Origin: Rhodoglobus sp.
GTDB lineage: Bacteria > Actinomycetota > Actinomycetes > Actinomycetales > Microbacteriaceae
Assembly: GCA_025464445.1 (NCBI GenBank)
Contig: JAODLY010000018.1
Coordinates: 1-59,400 of the forward strand
DNA length: 59,400 bases
Direction: 5' to 3'
This document shows, piece after piece, positions 16,787 through 25,317 of the stretch. The notes under the pieces were generated by a model. The model was given only the letters and a program-made list of their open reading frames with translations. It was not told where the DNA came from and did no database searches. How positions within the stretch are numbered: the first letter of the stretch is position 1; the number at the start of each line of letters is the position of its first letter. A program made the position numbers and the translations under genes.

Positions 16787-16794
16787 GGAGCCAT

Positions 16795-16841
16795 CCAATT
16801 ACTGAATTGGCCCTTGAACAAGATGCCAATTGCGCTAAAGT
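16795..16841. promoter_or_regulatory. Divergent yczE/yczR promoter with CCAATT half-sites
   Basis: CCAATT-ACTG-AATTGG (16795-16810) is a perfect dyad, and a third CCAATT stands at 16826-16831. TTGAAC (16814-16819), 16 bp, TAAAGT (16836-16841) form the regulator's promoter. The half-sites flank and fill the spacer, as expected for a MocR/GntR binding region. Confidence 0.65.
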
Positions 16842-16847
16842 GGCCCC

Positions 16848-18266
16848 ATGAGTACCGTGTCCGCGCGCGTTTTGGCCACCATGCTGGAGGGGTGGCGTGA
16901 TGCCGGCACCGCCTACGCGGCGCTGGCCGACCGCATCCGGCTGCTCATCCTCGACGGGAGGGTTGCTCCGGGAACCCGCCTTGCCGCGGAGCGTGAACTC
17001 GCCGCGCAACTCGGGGTCAGCCGAACGACAGTCACCGCTGCCTATGCCGAGCTTCGCGATGCCGGCTACCTGCTGAGCGTCCGCGGCTCCGGCAGTGTCG
17101 CCCAGTTGCCCTTCCGACCTGTGCTCGTGCCCGCCCAGCAGCACTCCGAGTACCTCGACTTCAGCAAGGCGACGATGCCGGCGATCCCCGGTGTGGTTGC
17201 CGCCGCACAGCTCGCCGCCGAGCAGTTGCCCGCATACATCGGCGAGTCCGGTTTCGACCCCGTGGGGTTGCCGGCCCTGAGGGAGGCGCTCGCCGAGCGC
17301 TACACCCGGCGTGGGCTGGGGACCACCGCCGACCAGGTCATGGTGACTATCGGCGCGCAGCATGCGATCGCGCTCATCGCCCGCACTCTCCTGGCGCGTG
17401 GCGATCGTGCCCTCATCGAGAACCCGACATACCCGCACGCCCTCGACGCGCTCAAGGCGGCCGGCGCGCGCATCGCCACGGTCAACGTGTCGACTGACGA
17501 CGGCTGGGATGAGGCGGCGCTCGAGCAAGCCATCCAGCGCACGAGCCCGTCGCTCGGCTACCTCATGCCCGACTACCACAACCCGACGGGGCGTTCGATG
17601 GATGTCGGGCTGCGCGAGCGCGTGCACGCCCTGGCCGCCCGGCACGGCACGACCCTCGTCGCGGACGAGACCATGGCAGAACTGGGGCTGGACGGCCGCA
17701 CGAACACACTCCCGTTCGCCGTGCACGGCAGCGCGATCCTCGTCGGCTCGGTCGGCAAGACCGTGTGGGGCGGGGTGCGGCTCGGGTGGATCCGTGCCGA
17801 CCGCAGTGTCATCCAGCGGCTGGTGCGCGCCCGCGCGTCGGGAGACCTCGGCACGCCGCTGCTCGAGCAGTTGCTCGTGCTCAACCTGCTCGGCGACATG
17901 GACGCGATCCTCGAGTCCCGGCGCGCGTACCTGCACGCGGGGCGGGATCGCCTCGAACGGCTTCTTGCCGCACGACTGCCGGACTGGCACGTGCCGCACG
18001 CCCAGGGTGGGCTCACCGCCTGGGTCAATCTCGGGCATCCGGTGAGCTCGCAGCTGGCCATCGCCGCCCGCAACGAAGGACTCATCATCGCGGCCGGCCC
18101 GCGCTTCGGCGTCGACGGAGCATTCGAGCGTTTCCTCAGGATGCCGTTCTCGTATGGAGAGGCCGACACGGTGCGGGCGGTGGATGCACTCGCCGCCGCA
18201 TGGGTGTCGGTGGGCCGTCATCCCATGCCGGAGTCCGTTGCCGACTTCACGGCCTCGGTCGTGTAA
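16848..18266 (+). CDS. MocR-type PLP-dependent transcription factor (YczR group)
   Basis: The 472-aa protein joins a GntR winged helix (residues 20-85, GTRLAAERELAAQLGVSRTT) to an aminotransferase class I domain. The PLP site is visible in DYHNPTGRSMD near residue 243 and in VGSVGKTVWGGVRLGWIRAD near residue 302, where the Lys would form the Schiff base. MocR regulators sense PLP or an amino-acid adduct. ATG 16848 follows TAAAGT by 6 nt, so the mRNA is leaderless. It is divergent from yczE, its likely target. Confidence 0.92.
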   Translation: MSTVSARVLATMLEGWRDAGTAYAALADRIRLLILDGRVAPGTRLAAERELAAQLGVSRTTVTAAYAELRDAGYLLSVRGSGSVAQLPFRPVLVPAQQHSEYLDFSKATMPAIPGVVAAAQLAAEQLPAYIGESGFDPVGLPALREALAERYTRRGLGTTADQVMVTIGAQHAIALIARTLLARGDRALIENPTYPHALDALKAAGARIATVNVSTDDGWDEAALEQAIQRTSPSLGYLMPDYHNPTGRSMDVGLRERVHALAARHGTTLVADETMAELGLDGRTNTLPFAVHGSAILVGSVGKTVWGGVRLGWIRADRSVIQRLVRARASGDLGTPLLEQLLVLNLLGDMDAILESRRAYLHAGRDRLERLLAARLPDWHVPHAQGGLTAWVNLGHPVSSQLAIAARNEGLIIAAGPRFGVDGAFERFLRMPFSYGEADTVRAVDALAAAWVSVGRHPMPESVADFTASVV

Positions 18267-18379
18267 CTAATCCGACAGGAGTACACCCCCCGGAGGCAAC
18301 GCAGGGATAATTCTGGGAGGCACGCTGGCGTGCGCTGACTCGCTCAATGGTCCCGCCCAACGCAGCAGAGAGTAACCAA

Positions 18380-21300
18380 GTGCATCTTCTATCCGTCTTC
18401 AGCCTGCGCAACCGTGCCCTGATCGCGCTCGTGACGATTGTCGTCGGCATCTTCGGCGGGATTGCACTCACCTCGCTCAAGCAGGAGCTCATTCCCTCCC
18501 TCTCGCTGCCGCAGATTTTCATCGTCTCCAGCTACCCCGGAGCCTCGCCCGCCGTCGTCGACAAGGATGTCTCGACTCCCATCGAGGCCGCGATCCAGGG
18601 CGTCGCGGGGCTCGACTCGACCACCGCAACCTCAAACGCGAACGTCTCCAGCATCACCGCCTCCTTCGCCTACGGCACGAACATCGCCACTGCCGAGCAG
18701 AAGGTGCAGCTCGCGATCAACCGAATCAAGTCGACGATCCCGAGTTCTGTCGACACCCAGGTGCTCACCTTCAACTTCTCCGACCTGCCGGTGATCCAGA
18801 TCGCCGTGACGAGCGACCTGAGCCCACAGGACCTGGCGGCCAAGCTCAACAACTCGACTGTCGTCGCCCTCAAGAAGCTCGCCGACGTCAGCGATGCGAG
18901 CCTGCTCGGCACGTCCACGCAGCGAATCGTCATCACACCCGACCCCGAGAAGCTCTTCGCCGACGGACTCTCGAACCAGTCGATCCGCGACGCCCTCGAC
19001 AACAACGGCGTGCTACTGCCGGCCGGGCAGATCACCGAGAACGACACGACCCTGACTGTGCAGGCTGGCCAGCGCATCGATTCCTCTGATGCCGTAGCCG
19101 CGCTCCCGCTGCTCGGCGGCCGCACCGGAGGGCTCGTCACGATCGCGGATGTCGCGACGGTCGCAGTCGTCGACGACCCCGTCACCGGCATCTCCCGGGT
19201 CAACGGCCAGCCCTCGGTGACGATCGCGATCACCAAGACGCCGGCAGGCAACACCGTCGCGGTCTCCCAGGAGGTCCGCAAGGCATTACCCGGCCTGGAG
19301 GCCGCACTCGGGAGCAACACCAGGTTCACCGTGGTGTTCGACCAGGCGCCATTCATCCAGGAGTCGATAAACAGCCTCGCGACCGAGGGCCTGCTCGGTC
19401 TCGCGTTCGCCGTGGTGATCATCCTGCTGTTTCTGCTGTCGGTGCGCTCGACCCTCGTGACGGCGATCTCCATCCCGGTGTCCGTGCTCATCACCTTCAT
19501 CGGCATGCAGACTGCTGGCTACACCCTCAACATCATCACGCTGGGCGCTCTCACCATCGCCGTCGGCCGGGTGGTGGACGACTCGATAGTCGTGATCGAG
19601 AACATCAAGCGGCATATCGGTCTCGGCGAGGAAAAGCTGCACGCGATCCTGGCAGCGGTGCGCGAGGTCGCGGGAGCCGTGACGGCATCGACGGTCACGA
19701 CGATCGCCGTCTTCCTGCCCATCGCGCTGGTCGGTGACATCACCGGCGAACTGTTCCGCCCCTTCGCACTGACCGTGACCATTGCGCTCACGTCATCCCT
19801 GTTCGTCGCCCTGACAATCGTGCCGGTGCTCGCCTACTGGTTCCTCGGCAACCAGAAGGCGCACAAACACGTCCCAGGCCCGGATGCGGCTGTCGTCGAC
19901 GAGCTCGACAACCCCACGCGCCTGCAGCGCGGCTACCTCCCCGTGATCAAGTGGACGCTCAAGCGCCCGATCGCCACCATCCTCGCGGCGATCCTGCTGC
20001 TCGGCGGCACTGTCGCGCTCGTGCCGTTCATGAAGACGAACTTCATCGGCGACAGCGGCCAGAACACCCTCACGGTGAGGCAGACCCTGCCGCTGGGCTC
20101 GAGCCTGGACGCCAGGGATGCCGCGGCCAAGAAGGTGGAGACCGCGCTCGAGGGCATCGACGGCGTCAAGACCGTCCAGCTGTCCATCGGCTCCAGCGGA
20201 AGCTCACTGCGCCAGGCATTCTCCGGGTCTGGGGCATCCACCTTCTCGCTCACGACCGACCCGAAAGCCGACCAGGTCAAGCTCCAGGCGACAGTCCGCA
20301 AGGCGGTTGCCAAGATCAAGGATGCCGGCGACATCACTCTCGCCGGGGCATCCTCAGGTTTCGCGTCGTCGAACATCGCGATCAACGTCACCGCCACGAG
20401 CGACGCCGAGCTGCGCACCGCCACCGACGACCTCGTCGCGGCGGTGAAGAAGCTCTCCGTGGTCGCGCAAGCCACGAGCAACCTCTCCAATGACCAGCCG
20501 TTCATCGGGGTAACCGTCGATCGCGACAAAGCGGCGGCCGTCGGACTGAGCGAGATCGCGGTCGGCGGGATCGTCACCGCCGCCATGAACCCCAGTGCCG
20601 TCGGTTCGGTGGTCATCGCCGAGAAGACCCTGTCGATCTACATCCTCAACAGCAGCGCCCCGACCACGATCCAACAGCTCAAGGATTTCCAGATCCCGAC
20701 GAGCACCGGCCTGGTCCCGCTCTCCGACCTGGCGACTGTCGAGCAGACCAACGGTCCTTCGAGCATCACGACGATCAGGGGCGAGCGCTCCGCGACCATC
20801 ACCGTCACGCCCAACAGCAATGACACCGGCACCGCTTCCGCAGTCGTCTCCGCGGCTGTCGCGAAGGCGAACCTGCCCGCGGGTGCCGCCGCTACCCTCG
20901 GCGGGGTAACCGCCCAGCAGTCGGACGCGTTCAGTCAGCTCGGCCTCGCGCTGCTCGCGGCGATCCTCATCGTCTACGTGGTCATGGTGGCGACGTTCAA
21001 GAGCCTGCGCCAGCCGCTCCTGCTGTTGGTCTCCGTGCCGTTCGCCGCGACGGGCGCCATCGCGCTGCAGGTGATCTCGGGCATCCCGCTCGGTGTCGCC
21101 TCGCTCATCGGTGTGCTCATGCTCATCGGCATCGTCGTGACGAATGCCATCGTGCTCGTCGACCTCATCAACCAGTATCGAGTGCGTGGGATGTCGGCGC
21201 GCGATGCGATCGTGCACGGTGCCGCGCGACGCCTCCGTCCAATCCTCATGACCGCGTTCGCCACGATCTTCGCCCTCATCCCGCTCGGGGTCGGGCTTAC

Positions 21301-21472
21301 CGGCAACGGCGGCGGCTTCATCTCGCAGCCGCTCGCGATCATCGTGATCGGCGGGCTCGTGTCATCCACTCTCCTGACTCTCGTGGTGCTGCCGACGCTG
21401 TACTACCTCGTCGAGGGTGCAAGGGAGCGGCGGAATGAGAAGCGCGCGGCGAAGGCGGTCGCCGCGGCTTAG
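18380..21472 (+). CDS. RND efflux transporter, HAE1-like permease
   Basis: The 1030-aa protein has the AcrB-type layout: helix 1 (RNRALIALVTIVVGIFGG), two large extracytoplasmic loops with porter-like repeats, and two six-helix bundles. GRVVDDSIVVIENI near residue 396 holds the Asp pair of the proton relay in helix 4. I prefer GTG 18380, where family homology (HLLSVFSLRNRAL) begins and AGAG precedes; ATG 18347 would add 11 residues. No periplasmic adaptor or outer-membrane factor is nearby, fitting a one-membrane actinobacterium. The substrate is unknown. Confidence 0.9.
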   Translation: MHLLSVFSLRNRALIALVTIVVGIFGGIALTSLKQELIPSLSLPQIFIVSSYPGASPAVVDKDVSTPIEAAIQGVAGLDSTTATSNANVSSITASFAYGTNIATAEQKVQLAINRIKSTIPSSVDTQVLTFNFSDLPVIQIAVTSDLSPQDLAAKLNNSTVVALKKLADVSDASLLGTSTQRIVITPDPEKLFADGLSNQSIRDALDNNGVLLPAGQITENDTTLTVQAGQRIDSSDAVAALPLLGGRTGGLVTIADVATVAVVDDPVTGISRVNGQPSVTIAITKTPAGNTVAVSQEVRKALPGLEAALGSNTRFTVVFDQAPFIQESINSLATEGLLGLAFAVVIILLFLLSVRSTLVTAISIPVSVLITFIGMQTAGYTLNIITLGALTIAVGRVVDDSIVVIENIKRHIGLGEEKLHAILAAVREVAGAVTASTVTTIAVFLPIALVGDITGELFRPFALTVTIALTSSLFVALTIVPVLAYWFLGNQKAHKHVPGPDAAVVDELDNPTRLQRGYLPVIKWTLKRPIATILAAILLLGGTVALVPFMKTNFIGDSGQNTLTVRQTLPLGSSLDARDAAAKKVETALEGIDGVKTVQLSIGSSGSSLRQAFSGSGASTFSLTTDPKADQVKLQATVRKAVAKIKDAGDITLAGASSGFASSNIAINVTATSDAELRTATDDLVAAVKKLSVVAQATSNLSNDQPFIGVTVDRDKAAAVGLSEIAVGGIVTAAMNPSAVGSVVIAEKTLSIYILNSSAPTTIQQLKDFQIPTSTGLVPLSDLATVEQTNGPSSITTIRGERSATITVTPNSNDTGTASAVVSAAVAKANLPAGAAATLGGVTAQQSDAFSQLGLALLAAILIVYVVMVATFKSLRQPLLLLVSVPFAATGAIALQVISGIPLGVASLIGVLMLIGIVVTNAIVLVDLINQYRVRGMSARDAIVHGAARRLRPILMTAFATIFALIPLGVGLTGNGGGFISQPLAIIVIGGLVSSTLLTLVVLPTLYYLVEGARERRNEKRAAKAVAAA

Positions 21473-21939
21473 AGCGCCTTTTCCATGCAGACGCTCGAGG
21501 CCGACCCGATGTATTCGCCGAATGGCGGAATGTGCGTGTATCCGCGCTTCTCGTAGAGGGCGATCGCGGCATGCGACCGCGTGCCGGTTTCGAGGCGGAT
21601 GACGCCCACCCCCGCCGCGCGCGCGTGCCCTTCCACGCGCTCGAGCAGGCCCGCCGCAAGTCCCCGGCCGCGGGCGCGGTCTTCGACGAACAGCCGTTTC
21701 AGCTCGGCGGACCCGTCTTCCTTCGCGACAAGCGCAGCCATCCCCACAGCTTCGCCATCGACCCTCCCGACGAAGACGGTGACGCCGGGCTTCTCGAGGT
21801 CGGACAGCGGAAGCATGAAGCATTCTTCGGCGGGGTAGAGGGACAGCGCGAAGTCCTCGCCGAGTCGCAGCAGTCGTTCGACGGAATCCTGCCCGGCAGG
21901 CTCGATGGCGATGGTCATGGGCAATTGCTCTTGCGTCAT
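21469..21939 (-). CDS. GNAT-family N-acetyltransferase
   Basis: The 156-aa protein has the GNAT acetyl-CoA fold: LKRLFVEDRARGRGLAAGLLERV near residue 85 contains the R/QxxGxG/A pyrophosphate loop, and AIALYEKRGYTHIPPFGEY near residue 130 is the final strand-helix. The acceptor substrate is not known. ATG 21939 lies 7 nt after TAGGTT, suggesting a leaderless mRNA. A second ATG seven codons later (21918) has an AAGAG site and is an alternative. The stop overlaps the convergent RND gene by 4 bp. Confidence 0.88.
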   Translation of the reverse strand: MTQEQLPMTIAIEPAGQDSVERLLRLGEDFALSLYPAEECFMLPLSDLEKPGVTVFVGRVDGEAVGMAALVAKEDGSAELKRLFVEDRARGRGLAAGLLERVEGHARAAGVGVIRLETGTRSHAAIALYEKRGYTHIPPFGEYIGSASSVCMEKAL

Positions 21940-21956
21940 CCAGCCAAACCTAGTGC

Positions 21957-21968
21957 TTAGGCTCCTAA
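21957..21968. promoter_or_regulatory. Small dyad between GNAT and helicase genes
   Basis: TTAGG-CT-CCTAA is a perfect dyad 18 bp before the GNAT start and 6 bp before TAACGT (21974-21979), a candidate -10 of the helicase leader. It may be an operator shared by the divergent genes. Confidence 0.35.
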
Positions 21969-21999
21969 TGGAGTAACGTAGCCAAGTCGGCTCAAGACA

Positions 22000-22171
22000 G
22001 CACGGTTGTCCGTGCATGGGTTTGTAAGTCTTGCGGGCCGGGTTTGCCAGCGTGATGTCTGTGTAGAAAAGCACAGGCAGCTGGCGACAATCACACGAAT
22101 GTATGTGACGGCCTCGGTCAAAGACTGCCCGGGTTCAGTAGTGCTTGCCCACGGCTTGGTTTCAAGCGTGG
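22000..22171 (+). promoter_or_regulatory. Structured 5' leader of the DEAD-box helicase gene
   Basis: About 240 nt between the probable promoter and the helicase start lack a gene but hold hairpins. GCACGG/CCGTGC (22000-22015) and CCACG-g-CTTG/CAAGCGTGG (22149-22171) are clear. Long structured leaders are known for cold-induced and self-regulated RNA helicase mRNAs, so an autoregulatory leader is a reasonable inference. Confidence 0.4.
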
Positions 22172-22217
22172 TGCACGCCCTCTCTTCATGCAGAACAAAG
22201 AGAACCCAGAAAGAATC

Positions 22218-24299
22218 ATGCCCAACTTCAGCAAGCCCTCCACCGGAGGCAAGAAGCCGTACAAGTCCGAGGCGCCCAAGGGTGCCCAGCGCGAAGGCCA
22301 CCGCGGTTACCGTGCCGACGCGGCATCCGCAGCGCCTAAGAAGCGTTGGACACAGGATGACCGTGCCGCCCGCACCGGCGACCGCCCGGCTCGCCCCGCG
22401 GCTGCTGGTCGGTCCGACGACCGTCGCCCCGACTGGAGCCCCGCACCGAAGCGTGCCGCGACGGAGCGCCCGACCTACGGCGATCGCCCGGCGTATGGCG
22501 ACCGCAAGCCCGCGCGTCCCAGCTACGGAGGCCGTCCTGCGGTCGAGCGTCCCTCTTACGGCGACCGTCCGGCTCGTCCCTCCTACGACCGCACCGAGCG
22601 TCCCGCTCGTCCGGCGTACGGTGCCCGCACCGAGCGCCCGGCGTACGACCGCACGGAGCGTCCCGCTCGCCCGGCCTACAACCAGGACCGCCCTGCCCGC
22701 GACGACCGTGCACCTCGCACCGAGCGTCCGGCATACAACGCGGACCGCCCTGCCCGTCCGGCATACAACCGCGACGACCGTGCACCCCGCACGGAGCGTC
22801 CGGCATACAACCAGGACCGCCCGGCTCGTCCGTCGTACGACCGTGGCGAGCGTCCGGCCTACAACAACGACCGTCCGGCCCGCCCGAGCTACGACCGTGC
22901 CGAGCGCCCGAGCTACAACCAGGACCGCCCCGCCCGTCCGTCCTATGACCGTGCAGACCGACCGGCACGTGCCGAGCGCCCCGCGTACGACCGCGCGCCC
23001 CGTCGCGACTTCGACGACCGCGCGCCCCGCCGCGAGAGCGACTTCTACAAGGCGCATGCCAGCAACGGCGGACCCGTCGAAGACGTCGTGCTCGAGCGCC
23101 TCGAAGCAGCTGTCGTGACAGCGAGTGATGTCGAAGGCGTGACCTTCGGTGATCTCGGCCTGGGCAGCAACATCGTGCGCCAGCTCGCGAGCATGGGTGC
23201 TGAAGCTCCCTTCGCGATCCAGGCGGCGACCATCCCGGATGTGCTCGCCGGCAAGGACGTGCTCGGTCGCGGCAAGACCGGCTCCGGCAAGACCATCGCC
23301 TTCGGCGCGCCGCTCGTCGAGCGCCTCATGGAGAACAACGGTGGCAAGGATCGCCAGATGGGCCGCAAGCCGCGCGCCCTGATCCTCGCCCCCACCCGTG
23401 AGCTCGCCATGCAGATCGACCGCACGGTGCAGCCCATCGCGCGCTCGGTCGGCCTGTTCACCACGACGATCGTCGGTGGCGTGCCCCAGTTCAAGCAGGT
23501 CTCAGCGTTGCAGCGGGGCGTCGACATCGTCATCGCGACCCCCGGTCGCGTCGAGGACCTCATCGAGCAGGGCCGGCTCGACCTGTCCAACGTCTTCGTT
23601 ACGGTGCTGGACGAGGCCGACCACATGTGCGACCTGGGCTTCCTCGAGCCGGTGCAGCGCATCCTGCAGGAGACGAAGGATGGCGGCCAGAAGCTGCTCT
23701 TCTCCGCCACCCTCGACAAGGGCGTCGCTACCCTCGTCAACCAGTTCCTGGTCGAGCCGGCAGTGCACGAGGTCGCGGGTGAGGACCAGGCGTCCTCCAC
23801 CATCGACCACAAAGTGCTGCTCATCGAGCAGCGCGACAAGCGCGAGATCATCCAGCAGCTCGCCTCCGGCAGCGGCAAGACGCTCATCTTCACGCGCACC
23901 CGCGCGTTTGCCGAAGAGATGAGCGACTACCTGGAAGACGCCGGGATTCCCGCGACGAGCCTGCACGGAGACCTCAATCAGTCGCGCCGCACGCGTAACC
24001 TCCAGTTGCTCACGAGCGGCCGCGTTAACGTGCTCGTTGCCACGGATGTCGCGGCACGCGGCATCCACGTCGATGACATCTCACTCGTGATCCAGGCGGA
24101 CGCCCCGGAGGAGTACAAGACGTACCTGCACCGCAGCGGCCGCACCGGCCGGGCGGGAAAGGCCGGCACCGTCGTCACGCTCATCAACCGCAACCGCCGT
24201 CGCAAGATGGACGAGCTGCTCGGTCGCGCCGAGATCGAGGCCACCTCGGTCTACGCGGCTCCGGGCGACGCGGTGCTCGACGAGCTCGCCGCCCTGTAG
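22218..24299 (+). CDS. DEAD-box RNA helicase with long Tyr/Arg/Pro-repeat N-terminal tail
   Basis: The 693-aa protein starts MPNFSKPSTGGKKPYKSEAP. Residues 30-275 are a low-complexity region of RPAYDR, RPARPSYDR and RPAYNQDRP repeats, positively charged and surely disordered. The helicase core follows: Q-motif region, GRGKTGSGKT (Walker A, about residue 352), PTRELAMQI, TPGRVEDLI, DEAD (about 465), SAT, and ARGIHVDDISLVIQ with HRSGRTGR (motifs V and VI). It probably unwinds rRNA or mRNA, with the tail giving RNA binding or condensate formation. I chose ATG 22218 with AGAAAG 5 nt upstream; ATG 22188 is an alternative adding ten residues. Confidence 0.93.
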   Translation: MPNFSKPSTGGKKPYKSEAPKGAQREGHRGYRADAASAAPKKRWTQDDRAARTGDRPARPAAAGRSDDRRPDWSPAPKRAATERPTYGDRPAYGDRKPARPSYGGRPAVERPSYGDRPARPSYDRTERPARPAYGARTERPAYDRTERPARPAYNQDRPARDDRAPRTERPAYNADRPARPAYNRDDRAPRTERPAYNQDRPARPSYDRGERPAYNNDRPARPSYDRAERPSYNQDRPARPSYDRADRPARAERPAYDRAPRRDFDDRAPRRESDFYKAHASNGGPVEDVVLERLEAAVVTASDVEGVTFGDLGLGSNIVRQLASMGAEAPFAIQAATIPDVLAGKDVLGRGKTGSGKTIAFGAPLVERLMENNGGKDRQMGRKPRALILAPTRELAMQIDRTVQPIARSVGLFTTTIVGGVPQFKQVSALQRGVDIVIATPGRVEDLIEQGRLDLSNVFVTVLDEADHMCDLGFLEPVQRILQETKDGGQKLLFSATLDKGVATLVNQFLVEPAVHEVAGEDQASSTIDHKVLLIEQRDKREIIQQLASGSGKTLIFTRTRAFAEEMSDYLEDAGIPATSLHGDLNQSRRTRNLQLLTSGRVNVLVATDVAARGIHVDDISLVIQADAPEEYKTYLHRSGRTGRAGKAGTVVTLINRNRRRKMDELLGRAEIEATSVYAAPGDAVLDELAAL

Positions 24300-24307
24300 C
24301 TGATATC

Positions 24308-24341
24308 GAAGGCGCCCGTCCCTCGCGGGGTGGGCGCCTTC
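24308..24341 (+). terminator. Terminator hairpin after the helicase gene
   Basis: GAAGGCGCCC (24308-24317) pairs perfectly with GGGCGCCTTC (24332-24341), starting 9 nt after the stop codon. The run CGTCGTT follows rather than a clean T tract, as is usual in high-GC actinobacteria. Confidence 0.75.
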
Positions 24342-24413
24342 GTCGTTCCGGATCGCCGAACGGGCGGCGCCTTTTCGCTCTCGTTCGCTGTCGGCAGGTG
24401 GTGTGCTTCCGGC

Positions 24414-24438
24414 AACGTATGGCACAGTGCCATACGTT
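24414..24438. promoter_or_regulatory. 25-bp perfect palindrome overlapping a leaderless promoter
   Basis: AACGTATGGCAC is followed by a single A and then by its exact reverse complement. The right arm contains TACGTT (24433-24438), which lies 6 nt before the ATG of the acetyltransferase gene and fits as its -10. A dimeric repressor bound here would block transcription fully. Such long perfect dyads are typical of TetR-type operators; no tetR gene is adjacent. Confidence 0.65.
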
Positions 24439-24444
24439 GGTGAA

Positions 24445-24864
24445 ATGGCAATCCGCTCCTTCGCCGAAGCCGACACCGATGCCGTCGTGCAGCTCTGGGA
24501 GGACTGCGGCCTCACGCGCCCATGGAACGACCCGCGCAAGGACATCGCGCGCAAGCTCGAGGTGCAGCGCGACCTGTTTCTGGTGCTCGAAGAGGATGCC
24601 CGCATCGCGGGCTCGGCGATGGTCGGCTTCGACGGCCACCGCGGCTGGGTCTACTACCTCGCCGTGGACCCGGGATTCCGCGGCCGCGGGTTCGGGCGCG
24701 CGCTCATGCAGCGCGCAGAGCAGCTGCTCATCGAGCTGGGCTGCCCGAAGTTCAACCTGCAGGTACGGGTGGGCAACGAGGCCGTGCTCGCCTTCTATCG
24801 CAGCCTCGGTTACGTGGAGGATCCCGTTGCCAGCATGAGCAAGCGGCTCATTCCCGACGACTGA
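24445..24864 (+). CDS. GNAT-family acetyltransferase, YpeA-like
   Basis: The 139-aa protein resembles YpeA/RimI-like GNATs. Residues 1-30 (MAIRSFAEADTDAVVQLWEDCGLTRPWNDP) match the YpeA start, VYYLAVDPGFRGRGFGRALM near residue 70 is the acetyl-CoA loop, and VLAFYRSLGYVEDP near residue 115 is the last conserved motif. The acceptor is unknown. ATG 24445 is 6 nt after TACGTT, so translation is probably leaderless; an in-frame upstream ATG at 24403 would read through the palindrome and is unlikely. Confidence 0.9.
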   Translation: MAIRSFAEADTDAVVQLWEDCGLTRPWNDPRKDIARKLEVQRDLFLVLEEDARIAGSAMVGFDGHRGWVYYLAVDPGFRGRGFGRALMQRAEQLLIELGCPKFNLQVRVGNEAVLAFYRSLGYVEDPVASMSKRLIPDD

Positions 24865-24882
24865 AACGCCGTCATCCCCCGA

Positions 24883-25317
24883 TCAGCGCTCGGGGGGCCA
24901 GGGCTCGGCGGCCATCGCCTCGAGGGCAGGCAGCGCCGCGGCGAGCGCCGCGGCATCCGCTCGGTCAAGCTGTCCGAACAGGTCGGCCACCAGCTCTGCC
25001 CGCGCGGAACGAGCCTGAATGATCGTCTCGATTCCGGCCTCGGTCGCCTCGATGAGGAAAGCGCGTCCGTCGGCGGGATCGACCGCCCGGCTGACAAGGC
25101 CCCTGGCCTCCAGTTCGGTGACGAGTCGCGTGGCGCTCGGCGCAGAGACCAGCTCGCGCTGGGCGAGGTCGGCGAGGCGGATCGGCCCTTGCTTACCGAT
25201 GGTGGCGAGGGCCGAGAGAAGCCCGTGGCTGAGCCCACCTCCGGCCGCGCGGAGCCGGCGCGAGAGCCTCCCGATCGACAGCGCGAGCCGACCCGGTACA
25301 TCGTTCCCCGCGCTCAT
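24883..25317 (-). CDS. MarR-family transcriptional regulator
   Basis: The 144-aa protein has the MarR winged helix ([47 protein letters not shown], residues 46-92) between helical dimerisation ends. It is the second gene of an operon: its ATG overlaps the stop of the MFS exporter by 4 bp. It likely represses this operon through the TTAGTT/AACTAA dyad upstream of the exporter and is released by a drug or aromatic ligand. Confidence 0.93.
   Translation of the reverse strand: MSAGNDVPGRLALSIGRLSRRLRAAGGGLSHGLLSALATIGKQGPIRLADLAQRELVSAPSATRLVTELEARGLVSRAVDPADGRAFLIEATEAGIETIIQARSARAELVADLFGQLDRADAAALAAALPALEAMAAEPWPPER

Noticed and set aside
16056-18221. 721-codon open frame on the minus strand opposite the MocR gene
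   Set aside because: It is the mirror of the MocR coding frame, as usual in high-GC DNA. Only its last 35 codons, past the MocR gene, look like protein, and these are listed as a separate 34-aa ORF.
22336-22968. Minus-strand frame rich in Gly/Arg/Cys opposite the helicase tail
   Set aside because: It only mirrors the repetitive RPAYDR coding units.
22440-23000. Repeat units that could suggest a CRISPR array or a tandem repeat locus
   Set aside because: The repeats are irregular in length, keep the helicase reading frame, and encode RPAYDR-like units; there are no spacers.
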